From positions 1 through 16,802 of the forward strand of contig CALLYX010000009.1 in assembly GCA_937858775.1 (NCBI GenBank): a stretch of DNA of 16,802 bases, read 5' to 3'. This DNA is from an uncultured bacterium (lineage in GTDB: Bacteria; Auribacterota; Tritonobacteria; UBA1439). The position numbers and the translations under genes were made by a program. This document shows positions 13,951 to 16,802 of this stretch, piece after piece. Numbering within the stretch: position 1 is the first letter of the stretch; each line of letters starts with the position of its first letter. The notes under the pieces were generated by a model. It searched no databases and was not told the DNA's origin. It saw only the letters and a program-made list of their open reading frames with translations.

Positions 13951-16802
13951 ACGGCCCGCTCAAACGGATCATATTGGCCGTCTGCCTGTTCGGCGCCGCG
14001 GGATTTGCGTCGCCGGTTTTCGGACAGGAGATCCCCCCCGTGCAGGATCCCCCGGTCACCCGCAAAGCGACTCCAACGAAGAAGCCGACCAAAACGCCGA
14101 TTCCACCAACGCCGACACGCACCCCGACAAGTACGCGGACGCCCACAAACACACCGACCGTCACGCCTACCCGGACCCCGACGATCACCCCGACGCCGAC
14201 ACGCACCCCGACAAGTACGCGGACGCCCACTGAGACCCCGACCCGCACCCCGACCGGCGCTCCGACGTTTACAGCGGCGCCCACGTGCGGCGACGACGAG
14301 TATGAGCCGGATAACAGCCACGCGCACGCGACGATCATCGAGGCGGGGGGGGCGGCTCAACTGCACAACAACACCAACCCCGCGATGGAAGAGGATTGGT
14401 TGACATTCAGAGCGGCCGCCGGCCAGAGATACGTCATACGAACGCAACTGCTCGACGACATCAACCAGGGAGATAGCGCGGCCAATGACACCATGCTTTT
14501 TCTGTACGATACGGACGGGGTTACTGAGCTCGCCTTCAACGACGATGTCGGATACGCCACATGGTATAACGGCTACTACTACTACCGCGAGAGCATCATA
14601 ACGTGGGTCGCACCGGCGGACGGTTGGTACTATGTGCGTGAACTGCAGTGGGGGCCGCCGGCGGGCCATGCAATCAGGGATTGCCATCATTATTTGATCT
14701 GGATAGAGGGTTTTACCCCGCACACGCCAACGCCCACATTGACGCCGTCGCCGACGCCCGCACCTACTGACACGCCCACAGAGACACCCACGCCTACTGA
14801 CACGCCCACGGAGACACCCACACCGACTCAGACACCCACAGAGACACCCACACCGACTCAGACGCCTACAGAGACGCCGACGCCTACTGACACACCTACA
14901 TTGACGCCGACGGCGACTCAGACAGCCACAGAGACACCTATACCTACTGACACACCTACATTGACGCCGACGGCGACTCAGACGCCCACAGAGACACCTA
15001 CACCAACTGACACGCCAACAGAGACACCTACGCCGACTCAGACGCCTACTGAAACACTGACACCTACCGATACGCCCACAGAGACGCCCACACCGACTGA
15101 CACGCCTACAGAGACACCCACGCCGACTGACACTCCTACAGAGACGCCCACAGCGACTCAGACACCCACAGAGACACCTACACCAACTGACACGCCAACA
15201 GAGACACCTACGCCGACTCAGACGCCTACTGAAACACCGACACCTACCGATACGCCCACAGAGACGCCCACACCGACTGACACGCCTACAGAGACACCCA
15301 CGCCTACCGATACGCCAACAGAGACACCCACACCAACTGACACGCCAACAGAGACACCCACGCCGACTGACACGCCCACAGAGACACCCACGCCGACTGA
15401 CACGCCCACAGAGACGCCTACGCCGACTGACACGCCTACAGAGACACCCACGCCGACTGACACGCCCACAGAGACACCTATACCTACTGACACACCTACA
15501 TTGACGCCGACGGCGACTCAGACGCCAACAGAGACACCCACACCGACTGACACGCCAACAGAGACACCGACGCCTACTGACACACCCACAGAGACACCCA
15601 CAGCGACTCAGACAGCCACAGAGACGCCCACACCAACTGACACGCCCACATTGACGCCGTCGCCGACGCCGACATCGCCTGTCGGTGATGTATTCGAATC
15701 GCCTATCCTGGTTCCTGCGCACTTTAGCGAAACCGGCAACAGTTGCGGTTTTAGCGACAACTACACTCGGTATGGAGATTGCAAGGTCATAGAATCCGGT
15801 CCTGATGTCGTCTATTCGTTTGCTATTCCGAACGCGGCGATACTCCAGATCGCGCTCAGCGAATTGTCCAGGGATCTCGATCTGTATCTCTGTAACGGTC
15901 CTGCCGCCGAGCACTGTGTCGCCTACAGCATCAGATCGGGAACAAACGATGAAAATATTGATGTGGAGGCGGAGGCGGGAACGTATTATTTGGTTGTGGA
16001 TGGCTATGACGGCGCGTGCGGGCACTATCGTTTGGATATTTCCACGTCTGCCCCGACTGAGACGCCGACGGTAACGCCCACGGTGACGCAGTCGCCGACG
16101 GCCACTCCCTCCCCGACGGAGACGCCGGGTCCTACGGATACGCCCACCGATACGCCGACGGTCACTCCCACGCCGACGATCACGCCCACGGAGACGCCGT
16201 GTCATGACGCGCTGGAAATCGGAGAGATAACTGATCTCCACATCGCGGTTCCGCGCTCGTCTATCGGCGGTGGGTGGTTCTACTACATCGGGCAGGCGGA
16301 CGATATCTACGGGAAGCATCTCGGAACCGTGGGAGACAATGAAAATGACTTCTACCCCGGTTCCGCGTATCCGCCGCGCGCCGTCGGGGTGTGGGTGGGG
16401 CGCGACAGCGAGGATATCGCGATAGAGGCCGGCGACCACGTGACCGTGGTGCACGACGGCGGGGTGACGACTCGGATCTACTTCCCGTCCGTCCGGGGTG
16501 ACGTGGAACTGTACGTGGGATCGGACGGTTCGACATACTGGGACAGGGGGCTCTGCGACCTGGCGCAAGCCGCCGCGTCCCCCACGCCGACGGCCACTCC
16601 CTCTCCGACCGAGACGCCGAGTCCTACGGATACGCCCACCGATACGCCGACGGTCACTCCCACGCCGACGATCATGCCCACGGAGACGCCGTGTCATGAC
16701 GCGCTGGAAATCGGAGAGATAACTGATCTCCACATCGCGGTTCCGCGCTCGTCTATCGGCGGTGGGTGGTTCTACTACATCGGGCAGGCGGACGATATCT
16801 AC
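13947..16802 (+). CDS. large secreted multidomain protein with Thr-Pro repeat linkers (3' end outside window)
   Basis: Open from ATG 13947 (AAGGTGGAG at 13933-13941, 5 nt upstream) to the window end: 952 codons without a stop. Signal peptide 1-27 (KRIILAVCLFGAAG, cleavage likely after SPVFG). Linker 1 (about 38-113) is Thr/Pro-rich and basic. Domain A (114-256) begins CGDDEYEPDNS, has EEDWLTFRAAAGQRY, DTMLFLYDTDG and LAFNDDVG, and matches the bacterial pre-peptidase C-terminal (PPC) pattern; Cys114 and Cys246 could pair. Linker 2 (257-578) is about 30 decamers such as TPTETPTPTD, acidic with no Lys/Arg. Domain B (579-698) is also PPC-like (DLDLYLCN, GTYYLVVDGYDG), with five cysteines. After linker 3, Domain C (752-877) starts CHDALEIGEITDLHIAV and is unrecognised; a second copy begins at 916 and is cut off. 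Likely an extracellular or surface protein with glycosylatable linkers. Function and anchor (C-terminus) unknown. Confidence 0.85.
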   Translation, partial: MNGPLKRIILAVCLFGAAGFASPVFGQEIPPVQDPPVTRKATPTKKPTKTPIPPTPTRTPTSTRTPTNTPTVTPTRTPTITPTPTRTPTSTRTPTETPTRTPTGAPTFTAAPTCGDDEYEPDNSHAHATIIEAGGAAQLHNNTNPAMEEDWLTFRAAAGQRYVIRTQLLDDINQGDSAANDTMLFLYDTDGVTELAFNDDVGYATWYNGYYYYRESIITWVAPADGWYYVRELQWGPPAGHAIRDCHHYLIWIEGFTPHTPTPTLTPSPTPAPTDTPTETPTPTDTPTETPTPTQTPTETPTPTQTPTETPTPTDTPTLTPTATQTATETPIPTDTPTLTPTATQTPTETPTPTDTPTETPTPTQTPTETLTPTDTPTETPTPTDTPTETPTPTDTPTETPTATQTPTETPTPTDTPTETPTPTQTPTETPTPTDTPTETPTPTDTPTETPTPTDTPTETPTPTDTPTETPTPTDTPTETPTPTDTPTETPTPTDTPTETPTPTDTPTETPIPTDTPTLTPTATQTPTETPTPTDTPTETPTPTDTPTETPTATQTATETPTPTDTPTLTPSPTPTSPVGDVFESPILVPAHFSETGNSCGFSDNYTRYGDCKVIESGPDVVYSFAIPNAAILQIALSELSRDLDLYLCNGPAAEHCVAYSIRSGTNDENIDVEAEAGTYYLVVDGYDGACGHYRLDISTSAPTETPTVTPTVTQSPTATPSPTETPGPTDTPTDTPTVTPTPTITPTETPCHDALEIGEITDLHIAVPRSSIGGGWFYYIGQADDIYGKHLGTVGDNENDFYPGSAYPPRAVGVWVGRDSEDIAIEAGDHVTVVHDGGVTTRIYFPSVRGDVELYVGSDGSTYWDRGLCDLAQAAASPTPTATPSPTETPSPTDTPTDTPTVTPTPTIMPTETPCHDALEIGEITDLHIAVPRSSIGGGWFYYIGQADDIY
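14109..14230 (+). repeat. 38-bp direct repeat in linker 1 coding sequence
   Basis: An identical 38-base segment encoding Thr-Pro-Thr-Arg-Thr-Pro-Thr-Ser-Thr-Arg-Thr-Pro occurs at 14109-14146 and 14193-14230, spaced 84 nt (28 codons), which preserves the reading frame. Exact identity rather than codon-level similarity points to recent duplication. Confidence 0.85.
14761..15660 (+). repeat. 30-nt tandem repeat (about 30 copies) encoding the acidic Thr-Pro linker
   Basis: Each unit of 30 nt encodes ten residues, typically TPTETPTPTD, with Asp sometimes Gln and occasional LTPTATQT variants. Nine hundred bases hold 30 units with no frame change. Within it a higher-order block of 180 nt (six units) is duplicated: 14996-15130 is almost identical to 15176-15310. 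A TPTLTPTATQT variant recurs near 14890, 14950 and 15490, the last two 540 nt apart. The array codes in frame and has no spacers, so it is not a CRISPR. Length polymorphism and assembly collapse are both likely. Confidence 0.95.
16095..16802 (+). repeat. 492-nt tandem module (domain C plus its linker), second copy truncated
   Basis: Sequence from 16095 recurs from 16587, a period of 492 nt (164 codons). Over the 216 bases that can be compared there are only 4 differences, all in the Thr-Pro linker part, and the globular part from about 16680 is identical at every base. The second copy reaches the window edge after 37 residues of the domain, so more copies may follow. Confidence 0.95.

Noticed and set aside
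14761..15660. CRISPR-like array of 30-nt repeats
   Set aside because: No spacers between units; the repeats are continuous, degenerate and code in frame for TPTETPTPTD.
13806..16733. A 975-codon open frame on the minus strand
   Set aside because: It is antisense to the Thr-Pro repeat gene; the repeat composition removes stops, giving Arg/Cys-rich low complexity. The plus-strand frame has a start, signal peptide, domains and ribosome-binding site.

Overview
The window comes from a GC-rich, Gram-negative-type bacterium. The evidence is a predicted outer-membrane or periplasmic lipoprotein, Sec-type signal peptides, sigma-54 regulation, Shine-Dalgarno led genes and a bacterial tRNA-Arg with encoded CCA. 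Long Thr-Pro linkers joining extracellular modules are common in uncultivated candidate-phylum genomes (inference only). The sequence does not fix the taxon.

Left part (1-6409, all + strand): the 3' end of an HtpX-like M48 protease, a small cupin protein, and a class I aminotransferase. A 353-bp gap follows; it holds a perfect 12-bp palindrome and a promoter. Next come a 42-residue membrane-like small protein, tRNA-Arg(CCG), and a tight housekeeping run: RNase PH, RdgB/HAM1 NTP pyrophosphatase (4-bp overlap with rph), an M50 site-2-protease-type membrane protease, and an adenosine-deaminase-family enzyme. RNase PH trims tRNA 3' ends and lies 36 nt after the tRNA gene. RdgB and the deaminase both act on purines.

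Middle (6438-9628, - strand): two translationally coupled genes for exported proteins of unknown function. The first is a 319-aa putative lipoprotein, the second a 744-aa protein with a signal peptide and TPR-like helical repeats. They are divergent from the signalling genes to their right. Their probable promoter lies so close to the ATG that the mRNA may be almost leaderless.

Right part (9931-16802, + strand): the most interesting section. A soluble sensor kinase (REC-GAF-HisKA-HATPase) is followed 9 nt later by an NtrC-type sigma-54 activator with intact GAFTGA. A lower-GC, 483-bp regulatory gap comes next. It ends in a sigma-54 (-24/-12) promoter with correct GG-N10-GC spacing, placed 38 nt before a single-domain response regulator. 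That gene overlaps (ATGA) the start of a very large secreted protein that runs off the window (at least 952 residues). The large protein has a signal peptide, PPC-like beta domains and an unrecognised Cys-bounded domain repeated at DNA level with a 492-nt period. These are joined by Thr-Pro linkers: the first is basic, and the second is acidic and made of about 30 copies of a 30-nt repeat.

The simplest reading is a self-contained kinase / activator / sigma-54 promoter circuit controlling a cell-surface protein. It resembles in logic, but is not shown to be, the PrsK/PrsR regulation of exopolysaccharide and PEP-CTERM genes.
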